64,000 bases of DNA from Paenibacillus graminis (GTDB lineage: Bacteria; Bacillota; Bacilli; Paenibacillales; Paenibacillaceae). Under the pieces are notes generated by a model. It was not told where the DNA came from, ran no database searches, and was given only the letters and a program-made list of their open reading frames with translations. The stretch lies in assembly GCF_000758705.1 (NCBI RefSeq), contig NZ_CP009287.1, positions 1 to 64,000 on the forward strand, read 5' to 3'. Positions 11,764 through 24,510 of this stretch are shown here, piece by piece; position 1 is the first letter of the stretch, and each line of letters begins with the position of its first letter. A program made the position numbers and the translations under genes.

Positions 11764-11981
11764 ATAAGAGTTGCTGGTGACGAGATAATCGACACCGACG
11801 ACGAGCTTGATCTTTGAAAACTGAACAACGAGTGAGTGGGATTTCACGTAAGTGAGATCCAAATTAGAGAATATTTTATTCTCGTCAGATGTTTCAAAAT
11901 GAGCAATCGCTCTTTTCAATATCTTTTTCGGATGGTTATTTTCTCGGAGTAATTCGGGTGAAGTAACCGCTCGAAAAAACC
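11764..11981 (+). promoter_or_regulatory. rRNA leader with antitermination-like box and processing arm
   Basis: The leader contains CTTGATCTTTGAAAACTGAA (from 11805), almost repeated in the 16S-23S spacer at 13663 as CTTGATCCTTGAAAACTGGA; such a box is conserved in Bacilli rRNA leaders and may act in antitermination. AAAACTGAACAACGAGTGAG in the leader is complementary to CTCACTCGTTGCTCAGTTTT in the spacer (13618-13637), which would form the RNase III processing stem around 16S. No gene is present. Confidence 0.65.
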
Positions 11982-16715
<4,734 letters not shown>

Positions 16716-16793
16716 AAAAAGTAAAACGCAGATTCGTTTCGGATTCAGTTTTCAGGAATCAAATTCCTGAAGCATTTACGCTGTAAATGCCCG

Positions 16794-16910
16794 TTTGGTG
16801 GCGATAGCGGAGGGGTTCCACGCGTACCCATCCCGAACACGACCGTTAAGCCCTCCAGCGCCGATGGTACTTGGACCGAAGGGTCCTGGGAGAGTAGGAC
16901 GCCGCCAAGC
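16794..16910 (+). rRNA. rrf: 5S ribosomal RNA
   Basis: TTTGGTGGCGATAGCGG at the 5' end pairs with CGCCGCCAAGC at the 3' end; CCCGAACACG and AGAGTAGGACGCC are conserved 5S blocks. Length is 117 bases. Confidence 0.96.
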
Positions 16911-16915
16911 ACATG

Positions 16916-16950
16916 AAGCCATTGTTGAGCAATCGACAATGGCTTTTTTG
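16916..16950 (+). terminator. rRNA operon terminator
   Basis: AAGCCATTGT (16916-16925) pairs perfectly with ACAATGGCTT (16936-16945), followed by TTTTTT. Confidence 0.95.
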
Positions 16951-17069
16951 TTGTTTAGGCAACTATGGGTTCCTCTTGATGGGATGAGGTGTTGATGGAA
17001 TAAGCAAGGCACTGATAGCCGCTTCATCTGTGATTGTAATTTAAGCAAAGAAGAATAGAAAGAATAAAT

Positions 17070-17132
17070 AGTAAAACGCTTTCAATCGAGTGACATTTTT
17101 GTTACCGACGGTCTTTGTGTCTCAAGTATAAT
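17070..17132 (+). promoter_or_regulatory. Possible cre site and -10 element before a lipoprotein gene
   Basis: AGTAAAACGCTTTCAA (17070-17085) matches the CcpA cre consensus at all but the leading TG. TATAAT follows at 17127-17132 without a convincing -35. This suggests, but does not show, carbon catabolite control of the lipoprotein at 17246. Confidence 0.35.
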
Positions 17133-17245
17133 AGTAAAGTGCAAATATTAAGCACATCCTTAATACGAATGAACTACCGATAAATTCTAATTTTGAATTT
17201 TTTTGTGTCTTTAGATGCACGGTAGAGGTAAGGAGGATTTAAGGT

Positions 17246-17659
17246 ATGAAGCGAACCCGACCTTTGTGGATTTTACTTATTGTTTGTATAGTTGGTGTAA
17301 TGCTGGCTGGTTGTGGAACAAAGGAGCCTGCCTGGGATTCTTTTGAGGGTGCTCTTAATGAAAAAAGCTTTCCGGTACCTAAGGATGCTAATTCTACAGA
17401 ACACACAACTACTAATGTTGCTATGGACTATGTCCGATATTCTATGCCTGAGCTAAAAGAAAAGGATGGCGTACCGGAGCCTTACTTAGAGGCTATTGAA
17501 GACTGGGGATGGGAAGAGCAGAAGGATGAAGATTCGACAAATTCCCGGGTTTTTCAGAAGGATGGACTTATTGTACACTTAACTGTGCATAACGGTTACT
17601 TTATAGTTATGATTCCCAAGGAAAAGAAGGCCTCAATCAAAGGGCTGAAAACTAAATAA
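17246..17659 (+). CDS. Small lipoprotein of unknown function
   Basis: A 137-residue protein with a lipoprotein signal peptide: a basic start (MKRTR), a hydrophobic stretch and the lipobox LAGC (Cys near 23). The mature part is hydrophilic and acidic with no domain I recognise; VFQKDGLIVHLTVHNGYFIVMIPK suggests a small beta-rich fold. It should be anchored on the outer face of the cell membrane. The start ATG follows AAGGAGGATTTAAGGT. It is monocistronic, between the rRNA operon and a convergent membrane-protein gene, and ends in a bidirectional terminator. Confidence 0.75.
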   Translation: MKRTRPLWILLIVCIVGVMLAGCGTKEPAWDSFEGALNEKSFPVPKDANSTEHTTTNVAMDYVRYSMPELKEKDGVPEPYLEAIEDWGWEEQKDEDSTNSRVFQKDGLIVHLTVHNGYFIVMIPKEKKASIKGLKTK

Positions 17660-17695
17660 AAAAACGCCATCCTGGAGCTGGATGGCGTTTTTTGC
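17660..17695. terminator. Bidirectional terminator
   Basis: AAACGCCATC (17662-17671) and GATGGCGTTT (17681-17690) form a perfect stem with a T run on the right and an A run on the left. It can end both the lipoprotein gene and the convergent gene at 17738-18262. Confidence 0.9.
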
Positions 17696-17737
17696 TGTAA
17701 TGAGCCAGGTCTATACCCTATGTATATGCGCAAATTG

Positions 17738-18262
17738 TTATTGTGCGTAGTAAGAGGCATCCGTGGGTGTGAATTTTAACATACCGTCCTTTTCTTCGCG
17801 TTTCAGTCGGAACAGTGTATATAATCGGGGCAGAAGCACCCAGAGATGGCAAACCGCCATAGAAACAGTAAATGCGGGAGGGGCCCAGACGATAAAGAGC
17901 GCAGTAATGGAAAGGCCGATCCAAAGGTTATGGAGTTGTATTTTACGGAAAATACCGTAGTTGATGTATTGATCGGGCATATATCCGAGCCAAGGAAGGC
18001 GATATGACATTTTCCAGCGTTTAGCAATAGGATGGCCGGAAATCAGAAGAACCGAACGTGAAATCACATATTGGATCCACAGAATGACGGGGGCAGCGAT
18101 GATCATATATAGGATGCTCCACCAAGAGAGAAAAATGGTTTCAACCACAACACAAGATACGGGAATTGCCATATAGACACGCAGCCAGGCAGTGGTGGTA
18201 TTGATTTTTTTGATTAATTTGTATTGGTAGAATGTAGCTGAGCCTTTGTTGTTTACATCCAT
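17738..18262 (-). CDS. Membrane protein of unknown function
   Basis: I do not recognise this 174-residue protein. It has about four hydrophobic segments: AWLRVYMAIPVSCVVVETIF, LYMIIAAPVILWIQYVIS, LWIGLSITALFIVWAPPAF and FTVSMAVCHLWVLLPRLY. The loop between the second and third is basic, and the C-terminus is charged and likely cytoplasmic. A good ribosome site (GAGGAGGTC on the - strand) supports the start. It is a single gene converging on the lipoprotein gene and diverging from gin. No enzymatic motif is visible. Confidence 0.72.
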   Translation of the reverse strand: MDVNNKGSATFYQYKLIKKINTTTAWLRVYMAIPVSCVVVETIFLSWWSILYMIIAAPVILWIQYVISRSVLLISGHPIAKRWKMSYRLPWLGYMPDQYINYGIFRKIQLHNLWIGLSITALFIVWAPPAFTVSMAVCHLWVLLPRLYTLFRLKREEKDGMLKFTPTDASYYAQ

Positions 18263-18413
18263 AAGAAAGCCCTGACCTCCTCACAAGTCTTTATGTTACT
18301 AATATCGGCGGATGAAGGCGTTTTGTTAAACCTACCGGAGGCGGAAACACCGTTTGGGCCAGTGCTGAATATATATATTTTGGTTGTGGAGGATAGGAAA
18401 AATCTATGAAAAG

Positions 18414-18443
18414 GTTTAAAATGATAGAAAGTGTATCATACTG
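18414..18443 (+). promoter_or_regulatory. Possible forespore (SigG-type) promoter of gin
   Basis: GTTTA (18414-18418), an 18-base spacer and CATACTG (18437-18443) resemble the SigG consensus GHATR-18-CATWHTA with one mismatch in each half. In B. subtilis csfB/gin is expressed in the forespore. Tentative. Confidence 0.35.
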
Positions 18444-18471
18444 TTCTTAAAAGAGTCAAGGTGGGATGGTA

Positions 18472-18657
18472 ATGGAACAGCAAACCGAGCAAGCCTGCAT
18501 CATCTGCGGGCAGATGAAAGAAGAAGGAATTGTGATTGTCTCGCATTTCATTTGTGAGGATTGTGAAGCTGAGATGGTGCGTACGGAGGCTGAAGACGCC
18601 AAATACCGCTTTTTTGTGGGCCGGATGAAAAAGATCGATCTGCAGAAAAATGCTTGA
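18472..18657 (+). CDS. gin: Sigma factor inhibitor Gin (CsfB)
   Basis: A 61-residue zinc-finger protein with two CxxC pairs (CIICGQ and CEDCE) in the order ACIICG...HFICEDCE, the pattern of Gin. Gin of B. subtilis binds SigG and SigE and keeps compartment-specific transcription in order during sporulation. The ATG at 18472 is preferred over the ATG two codons upstream because AGGTGGG (18459-18464) is then correctly spaced. The gene is in the csfB position between the rRNA/gyrA region and the yaaO-tmk block; B. subtilis xpaC and yaaN are absent from this interval. Confidence 0.85.
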   Translation: MEQQTEQACIICGQMKEEGIVIVSHFICEDCEAEMVRTEAEDAKYRFFVGRMKKIDLQKNA

Positions 18658-18873
18658 ATGAAGTGCGTGGCAGGCTTAAATGAAATGTGCAGAATCGGTT
18701 TGATAGACTGAATTAGTATCGGATGGATTAGAACAAACCAATATAACGGCTTCACCTGCGCTTGTGGGCGGGAGGAGCTGTTTTGTTATGTAGTTAAGCT
18801 TTTTGGCGGAAATATAGGCGTATGGGCATAATTGCGTTAAAATAGAAGATAACCCCCAGGGAAGGAAGAAAAG
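18658..18873 (+). promoter_or_regulatory. gin-yaaO intergenic: hairpin and possible promoter
   Basis: GCTTCACCTGCGC and GGGCGGGAGGAGC (about 18752-18777) can form an imperfect stem followed by TGTTTTGTTA, a possible gin terminator. TTGGCG (18803-18808), 18 bases, CATAAT (18827-18832) is a modest SigA-like promoter for the next gene. Confidence 0.4.
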
Positions 18874-20508
18874 ATGGATAGAATTCTGCCTGGAAGGGCA
18901 CCCGTATATGAAATGCTGGAACAATATAGAGTTAAGGGGAATATCTCTTATCACGTGCCCGGACATAAGAACGGCGAAGCCTACCGTGGTTCAGAAACAG
19001 CCGGTTTCTTAAGTGAGGTAATGAGATACGATGTGACGGAGATTACCGGTACGGACGATCTTCATCATCCGGAAGGGGTCATCCGGGAAGCGCAGGAGCT
19101 TGCGGCGGATTGTTTTGGGGCAGAGGAGAGCTTTTTTCTCGTTGGGGGCAGCACGGCCGGAAATTTGGCGCTGATCCTTACGGTATGCCCGGAGGCGGGG
19201 ATGACACTTATCCTTCAGCGGAATGTGCATAAGTCCGTTATCCATGGATTGATGCTGGCAGGGGCACGGGCTGTTTTTATAGAGCCGCAGATTGATCCGC
19301 TAAGTGGTCTGGCAGTCGCTCCGGCGGCAGAGGCGGTTCAGGCTGCGCTTGCAGCCTACCCTGAGGCCGCCGCTGTTCTGGTGACCATGCCGAATTACTA
19401 TGGCATGGGAAGCGATCTTGCGCCCCTCGCACGGGTCTGCCACACCAGCGGCGTACCGCTGCTGGTGGATGAAGCGCACGGGGCGCATTATGGACAGCAC
19501 CCCGCGCTGCCTGCGGGGGCGCTGATGTGCGGCGCGGACGGCGTTGTACAGTCCACGCACAAGATGCTGCCGGCGCTGACGATGGGCGCCATGCTGCATG
19601 TACAAGGGCCATGGCTCGACCGCGCGCTGCTCCGGCAGCGGCTTGCCATGGTGCAGAGCTCCAGCCCATCCTACCCCGTGATGGCTTCGCTCGATTTGGC
19701 CCGGCGGCTGGTGCACAGCCAGGGCGCCGGTGCCTTCACGGCGGGGCTAGCCGCCGTGGATGTTCTGCGGCGCGGCCTGGCCACGCTGCCGCGCTACGGG
19801 CTGCTGCAGCCGGCAGCGCCGCTGCAGGGAGCCAGCGGCGGCGCTGGCTCAGCCGCCGCCACAAGTACGCCGCCGCAGGGCATGGCGGCGTACAGCACCC
19901 AGGACCCCTTCAAGGCGGTCATCTATGACGCTACGGGGGTCCTGGGAGGCTTCGAGCTGCAGCGCAGGCTCGAAGAGAAGGGCATGGTGCCGGAGATGAG
20001 TGACGACCGGCACGTGGTGCTAGCCTTCAGCCTGGGGTCGAAGGCTGATGACACGCAGCGGCTGCTGGCTGCGCTGCGGGAGATCGCCGAAGAGACGTCA
20101 GGCGGATTGGCGAACCTGCCCGGAGGTACAGCCAAACAGAAATCCTCAACGGAATATCTGCACACTGAACCGGGAGAAGATCAGGTTCAAGCTTCCGTCA
20201 AATATTCCACGTGGAACAATTTAATGGATGATTTCATTTCAAGACCTGTGTTATTTTCAATGAAGCCGGTGAATCCAGTGGAAACCGAAAGAATCCGGCT
20301 TGAATATAGTGCAGGTAGAACGGCCGCCGAAATGGTCATACCTTATCCACCGGGAATTCCGCTTGTATATCCAGGGGAGTGGATAAGCGAAGACATCTGC
20401 AGCCGGCTGGTTAGCCTCAGGCAGGGCGGAGCCAAGTTTCAAGCTTGTGCAGATCCAGCCTTACAGCATATTCAGGTCTACAACATTAAGAAGGGCGGAG
20501 ACGTATAA
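18874..20508 (+). CDS. Orn/Lys/Arg decarboxylase family PLP enzyme (YaaO-like)
   Basis: A 544-residue fold-type I PLP enzyme of the prokaryotic ornithine/lysine/arginine decarboxylase family. Visible are YHVPGHKNG near the N-terminus, TEITGTDDLHHPEG, the cofactor region LLVDEAHGAHYG and the PLP lysine in QSTHKMLPALTMG. These enzymes make polyamine precursors; substrate specificity cannot be read here. The middle (about 300-330) is an Ala/Gly/Pro-rich, GC-rich insert. B. subtilis has yaaO at this position. The stop codon directly abuts the tmk start, so the two are cotranslated. Start ATG at 18874 follows GAAGGAAG. Confidence 0.9.
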   Translation: MDRILPGRAPVYEMLEQYRVKGNISYHVPGHKNGEAYRGSETAGFLSEVMRYDVTEITGTDDLHHPEGVIREAQELAADCFGAEESFFLVGGSTAGNLALILTVCPEAGMTLILQRNVHKSVIHGLMLAGARAVFIEPQIDPLSGLAVAPAAEAVQAALAAYPEAAAVLVTMPNYYGMGSDLAPLARVCHTSGVPLLVDEAHGAHYGQHPALPAGALMCGADGVVQSTHKMLPALTMGAMLHVQGPWLDRALLRQRLAMVQSSSPSYPVMASLDLARRLVHSQGAGAFTAGLAAVDVLRRGLATLPRYGLLQPAAPLQGASGGAGSAAATSTPPQGMAAYSTQDPFKAVIYDATGVLGGFELQRRLEEKGMVPEMSDDRHVVLAFSLGSKADDTQRLLAALREIAEETSGGLANLPGGTAKQKSSTEYLHTEPGEDQVQASVKYSTWNNLMDDFISRPVLFSMKPVNPVETERIRLEYSAGRTAAEMVIPYPPGIPLVYPGEWISEDICSRLVSLRQGGAKFQACADPALQHIQVYNIKKGGDV

Positions 20509-21150
20509 GTGGCACGCGAAGGTTTCTTTATTACTCTGGAGGGAGGCGACGGCTCCGGAAAAACAACAGTACTCGGTAGAGTGGCTGCCTATCTGCAGAA
20601 TCATTCCATGCCCTATCTGATTACCCGTGAACCTGGGGGTATCGAAATTGCTGAGAAAATCCGCTCTATTATTCTGGACCCGGCCCACACGGCAATGGAT
20701 GCGAGGACGGAAGCACTGCTGTATGCGGCATCCCGGAGCCAGCATTTGGCAGAAGTAGTCGAGCCTGCGCTCAAGGAAGGGCTTACTGTGTTATGTGACC
20801 GCTTTGTTGACAGCAGCCTGGTTTATCAGGGCTATGCCAGAGGACTCGGAATTGAGGAAGTTAGAAGCATCAACCAGTTCGCCACCGGCGGCCGTATGCC
20901 GGACTTGACCTTTTATCTCGATGTGGACCCGGAAGTGGGGCTCTCGCGGATTGCAGCCAACCAGGACCGGGAGGTTAACCGGCTGGATTTGGAGAGCATG
21001 GCCTTCCACCAGAAGGTCAGGGAGGGTTACCGGCAGGTCGTTGAATCTGATCCGCAGCGGATCGTGGTGCTAGATGCCAACCGTCCGATTCATATGGTGG
21101 AGCAGGACATTATCCAAACGCTGAAAGACCGGATATTAAAGGATTTTTAA
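20509..21150 (+). CDS. tmk: Thymidylate kinase
   Basis: Tmk phosphorylates dTMP to dTDP in the dTTP pathway. The 213-residue protein has the P-loop EGGDGSGKTT (about 10-19), the DRF motif with YQG (CDRFVDSSLVYQGYARG) and a LID region. The start is GTG at 20509, immediately after the stop codon of the decarboxylase gene; its ribosome site GGGCGGAG is inside that gene. It begins the tmk-darA-yaaR-holB block found in most Bacilli. Confidence 0.96.
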   Translation: MAREGFFITLEGGDGSGKTTVLGRVAAYLQNHSMPYLITREPGGIEIAEKIRSIILDPAHTAMDARTEALLYAASRSQHLAEVVEPALKEGLTVLCDRFVDSSLVYQGYARGLGIEEVRSINQFATGGRMPDLTFYLDVDPEVGLSRIAANQDREVNRLDLESMAFHQKVREGYRQVVESDPQRIVVLDANRPIHMVEQDIIQTLKDRILKDF

Positions 21151-21270
21151 GGCGCTTTGTCTAATATAACTTAAGTGTACAATAAAATTATGTGTATGCT
21201 GTCGGAGCAAGTTCTATAAGAACTGAATTCAGGAAGCTAAGCTCACAAACTTTTAGGAGGGATAGCGAAG

Positions 21271-21600
21271 ATGAATCTGATCATTGCAATTATCCAGGAC
21301 AAAGACAGTAACCGGTTGTCGAGTGAACTAGTCAAAGCAAACTTCCGTGCAACGAAGCTGGCCAGTACCGGCGGGTTTCTGCGGGCAGGCAATACTACAT
21401 TTATGATTGGTGTTGATGACTCGCAGGTGGAAGGTGTATTAACTGTTATCCGCAACAGTTGCAAGGTCCGTGAGCAGCTAGTCACTCCTGTCACACCCAT
21501 GAGCGGTACAACGGATTCTTATTTGCCGCTTCCCGTAGAGGTTCAGGTTGGCGGAGCCACAGTATTCGTGCTTCCTGTCGATCGATTTGAGCATTATTGA
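21271..21600 (+). CDS. darA: Cyclic di-AMP receptor DarA (YaaQ)
   Basis: A 109-residue PII-like protein (MNLIIAIIQDKDSNRLSSEL...TGGFLRAGNTTFMIGVDD) of the DarA/PstA family. DarA trimers bind cyclic di-AMP; the downstream target is not well defined. The start ATG at 21271 has the strong ribosome site TAGGAGGGA. It lies between tmk and yaaR as in B. subtilis. A ydaO-type c-di-AMP riboswitch is present 8 kb downstream, so the same messenger may act twice in this region. Confidence 0.94.
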   Translation: MNLIIAIIQDKDSNRLSSELVKANFRATKLASTGGFLRAGNTTFMIGVDDSQVEGVLTVIRNSCKVREQLVTPVTPMSGTTDSYLPLPVEVQVGGATVFVLPVDRFEHY

Positions 21601-21642
21601 GTATAATATAGAGCGATACCCCATAAAGGGCGGTGGAAACCT

Positions 21643-22086
21643 TTGAAAATTAATCCCGGCTACAGGCCCTTAAAAAGTGAGCTGCCGACAGCTGAAGGAA
21701 CGGGAAGGCCCGTTCAGCAAAAAACCTTTACTGATATTTTCCAGCAGCAGGGCGAGCAGAAGACGATGGATGAACTTAACCAGAAGATCAAGGACATTCA
21801 GCAGCAAGGTGATCGATTGGCCAAATCCATGACAGTCCGTGAGCTGGCTATTTACCGCAATATGATCAAGAAGTTTCTGGAGGAAACTGCACGTCGCGGT
21901 GTTACTCTGAAGGAAACCAAGGGCTGGGACCGGCGTGGACGCGGCAAACGCTATAAGCTGCTGGAAGAAATTGATGCAGCGCTGCTCAATTTGGCTGATG
22001 ATCTGCTGGAAAGCGAGCAGGGCCGTATTGATCTGCTGGGGCGTGTAGGAGAAATCCGCGGTCTGCTGATTAACCTTTCTTTTTAA
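21643..22086 (+). CDS. yaaR: YaaR family protein (DUF327)
   Basis: A 147-residue, mostly helical, highly charged protein of the YaaR/DUF327 family, function unknown; it always sits between darA and holB. The chain has a coiled-coil-like middle (ELNQKIKDIQQQGDRLAKSM) and the conserved ETKGWDRRGRGKRYKLLEEID. The start is TTG at 21643 behind AAAGGGCGGTGG. A TATAAT overlapping the darA stop (21602-21607) could be a minor promoter. Confidence 0.88.
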   Translation: MKINPGYRPLKSELPTAEGTGRPVQQKTFTDIFQQQGEQKTMDELNQKIKDIQQQGDRLAKSMTVRELAIYRNMIKKFLEETARRGVTLKETKGWDRRGRGKRYKLLEEIDAALLNLADDLLESEQGRIDLLGRVGEIRGLLINLSF

Positions 22087-22103
22087 AAGACTTGGAGGAA
22101 TGT

Positions 22104-23078
22104 ATGTCTTTTCATGATATATTAGGCCAGGAGGATGCCAAACGGCTGCTTCAAAACGCGCTGCGCAAAGATGCCGTGAGCCATGCCTATCTGTTCACGG
22201 GTCCATCCGGTAGCGGCCAGATGAAGACGGCGCTAATGTTCGCGCAGGCTATATTTTGTACCACCTGTGAAGATGATGCCTGCGGAGAATGTCTCGAATG
22301 CCGCAAGGTGGAGCATGGCAATCATCCGGATTTATCGCTGCTGAAGCCTGATGGGGCAAGCATCAAAATCGATCAGATCCGTGAGCTGCAGCGTATGTTC
22401 TCATACCGCTCAGAGGGCGTGAATCCGAAGGTGTATATTATAGAAGGAGCGGACAGAATGACGGTGCAGGCCGCGAACAGCCTGCTTAAGTTTCTGGAGG
22501 AGCCCCCGGCACCTGCGGTGGGTATTCTCATTTCCGACAACAGCAGTTCCCTGCTGCCGACAATCCAGTCAAGAACTCAGCGCATTCCTTTCAGTCCGCT
22601 GCATCCGGACATTATGCTCCAGGCACTGTCCAGCGAGGGGGTTCCGGTGCCACTGGCACGGTGTGCGGTATCACTGACTTCGGGACTTGATGGTTGCAGG
22701 GAACTTTTGGCACAGAATTGGTTTGCAGAAATGAGAAATCTAGTGTTACAATTAGCGAAGGAGTCTTTGGGCAAGGGCAGTTCCGCGGTAGCAACCGCCG
22801 GGCAGAAGCTGTTCAAGTCCGGGCTCGGTGAACATTTGGATATCCTGTTCGGTATGTTCCACTTATGGTTCAAAGATATGCTTTACTTCCTGTACCGAAA
22901 GCACGAAAGTATCGTTTTCATAGATCAGTTAGACTTCATTTCCAGACATGCCCGTCAACGAAGCACGGAGCAATGGGTGGCTTATATGGAATTTGCTGCA
23001 GAGAGCAAGGGGAAGCTGCGTTCCAACGCCAATGCCCAGTTGTGTCTGGAGCAATTCCTAATCCGACTGGAAAGTTAA
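22104..23078 (+). CDS. holB: DNA polymerase III delta' subunit
   Basis: HolB is the delta' subunit of the clamp loader that places DnaN on DNA. The 324-residue protein has an AAA+ core with a zinc-binding Cys cluster (CTTCEDDACGECLECRK), the GNHPD motif and the sensor region NSLLKFLEEPP. The Walker A equivalent is GPSGSGQMKT, in which the usual lysine after the glycine appears to be Gln; delta' is generally not an active ATPase. The ATG at 22104 follows CTTGGAGGA; an in-frame TTG at 22092 lies inside that site and is rejected. Confidence 0.93.
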   Translation: MSFHDILGQEDAKRLLQNALRKDAVSHAYLFTGPSGSGQMKTALMFAQAIFCTTCEDDACGECLECRKVEHGNHPDLSLLKPDGASIKIDQIRELQRMFSYRSEGVNPKVYIIEGADRMTVQAANSLLKFLEEPPAPAVGILISDNSSSLLPTIQSRTQRIPFSPLHPDIMLQALSSEGVPVPLARCAVSLTSGLDGCRELLAQNWFAEMRNLVLQLAKESLGKGSSAVATAGQKLFKSGLGEHLDILFGMFHLWFKDMLYFLYRKHESIVFIDQLDFISRHARQRSTEQWVAYMEFAAESKGKLRSNANAQLCLEQFLIRLES

Positions 23079-23217
23079 GGGTTAGTTTTGATATATCCTC
23101 CGGATCAACGCTTCAGCCTGGAAGTACGGGTTTAACGGATGAGGAAGGACAAGCATGGATACCAGGGAGCGGACTTGCTTAAGGGTTCCTTTTACCGGCA
23201 AACAAGGGGGTTAATTT

Positions 23218-24018
23218 TTGTACAGCGTAGTAGGTGTCCGCTTCAAAAAAGCGGGTAAAATATATTATTTTGATCCGCTTGATTTTCCGATTGAACGCGA
23301 CCAGTGCGTAATTGTGGAGACAGCAAGAGGGGTCGAATACGGTAAAGTTGTCGTAGGGAAAAAAGAGGTTGAGGAAGCTGATGTGGTATTGCCTCTCAAA
23401 AAAGTCATGCGGATTGCCGGTGAAACGGATGCACGTGTGGTGGAAGAGAACAAAGGTGCCGCAAAGGATGCTTTTACCACCTGTTTAAATAAAATCCGCG
23501 ATCATGGCCTCAAAATGAAGCTCGTGGATGTAGAATTTACGTTTGACCGCAACAAGATCATCTTTTATTTCACCGCTGAAGGAAGAGTCGATTTCCGTGA
23601 GCTGGTCAAGGATTTGGCAAGCATTTTCCGTACCCGAATCGAGCTCCGGCAGATAGGGGTGCGTGATGAAGCCAAGATGCTCGGCGGACTGGGGCCATGC
23701 GGACGTGTGCTCTGCTGTTCCTCCTGGCTTGGCGACTTCGAGCCGGTATCCATTAAGATGGCCAAGGATCAGAACCTTTCGCTGAATCCCACAAAGATTT
23801 CCGGTCTTTGCGGAAGACTCATGTGTTGCTTGAAATTTGAGCATGATAATTACGAAAGTACGAAGGAAGAAATGCCGGCGGTGGGTAAGCTTGTCGTAAC
23901 CTCGTTAGGGGATGGTAAGGTTGTAGGCATCAATACCGGAAGCCGTACAGTTCATGTGCAGTTGTTTGAAGTGGGCAAAGTTAAGGAACTTCCAATGGAT
24001 GATGTTGTCGTCAAGTAA
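23218..24018 (+). CDS. ricT: PSP1-domain regulator RicT (YaaT)
   Basis: A 266-residue PSP1 C-terminal domain protein with conserved Cys motifs (LGPCGRVLCCSSWL and ISGLCGRLMCCLKFEH) that ligate iron-sulfur clusters in the RicT/RicF/RicA complex. In B. subtilis this complex promotes Spo0A phosphorylation and RNase Y-dependent mRNA processing. The start is TTG at 23218, seven bases after AAGGGG. It lies between holB and yabA in the standard order. The 139-base gap before it holds no gene. Confidence 0.94.
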   Translation: MYSVVGVRFKKAGKIYYFDPLDFPIERDQCVIVETARGVEYGKVVVGKKEVEEADVVLPLKKVMRIAGETDARVVEENKGAAKDAFTTCLNKIRDHGLKMKLVDVEFTFDRNKIIFYFTAEGRVDFRELVKDLASIFRTRIELRQIGVRDEAKMLGGLGPCGRVLCCSSWLGDFEPVSIKMAKDQNLSLNPTKISGLCGRLMCCLKFEHDNYESTKEEMPAVGKLVVTSLGDGKVVGINTGSRTVHVQLFEVGKVKELPMDDVVVK

Positions 24019-24048
24019 ACCATATAAGGTTACTTTCGGGGTGGAAAC

Positions 24049-24414
24049 TTGGAGAAGATGAATATTTTTGCACACATGCAGGAGATGGAAGCGCAGATGG
24101 AAAGCATGCGCGCTAGTCTCGGAGAATGGAAGTTGACGGTTAAAGAATTAATGGAAGCCAACCAAAGGCTGAGTCTGGAGAATGAACAGCTCCGCAAAAT
24201 ACTGAAGCGGGAAGCGCCATTGGACCCTGCTGCCCATTCTGCAGAAGCGGAGGCTCTTTTGGCCGCAAGTGAGGGGGTAGAGGAGGTTGTCGGGGAAGGT
24301 TATGACAATCTGGCGCGGCTCTATCATGAAGGTTTTCACATCTGCAATGTCTATTTTGGGCATTTGCGTACTGAGGGTGACTGCCTGTTCTGTCTTTCGT
24401 TTCTTAATAAATGA
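24049..24414 (+). CDS. yabA: Replication initiation control protein YabA
   Basis: YabA bridges DnaA and DnaN and limits re-initiation of replication. The 121-residue protein has an N-terminal coiled-coil ([17 protein letters not shown] through [13 protein letters not shown]) and a C-terminal zinc-binding domain ([23 protein letters not shown]). The start is probably TTG at 24049, giving MEKMNIF, the form seen in homologues; ATG at 24058 is possible. Both partners, dnaA and dnaN, are in this window. A terminator follows. Confidence 0.93.
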   Translation: MEKMNIFAHMQEMEAQMESMRASLGEWKLTVKELMEANQRLSLENEQLRKILKREAPLDPAAHSAEAEALLAASEGVEEVVGEGYDNLARLYHEGFHICNVYFGHLRTEGDCLFCLSFLNK

Positions 24415-24424
24415 GGAAATCCAG

Positions 24425-24455
24425 CCGTAGGAGATTTACGCCTACGGTTTTTTTT
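24425..24455 (+). terminator. yabA terminator
   Basis: CCGTAGG (24425-24431) pairs with CCTACGG (24441-24447), followed by eight T. Confidence 0.92.
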
Positions 24456-24510
24456 GAATTTAGAGGAGTTTATGCTCTGAAGCATGTGTGATTCCAAGAA
24501 GGAGAATATA

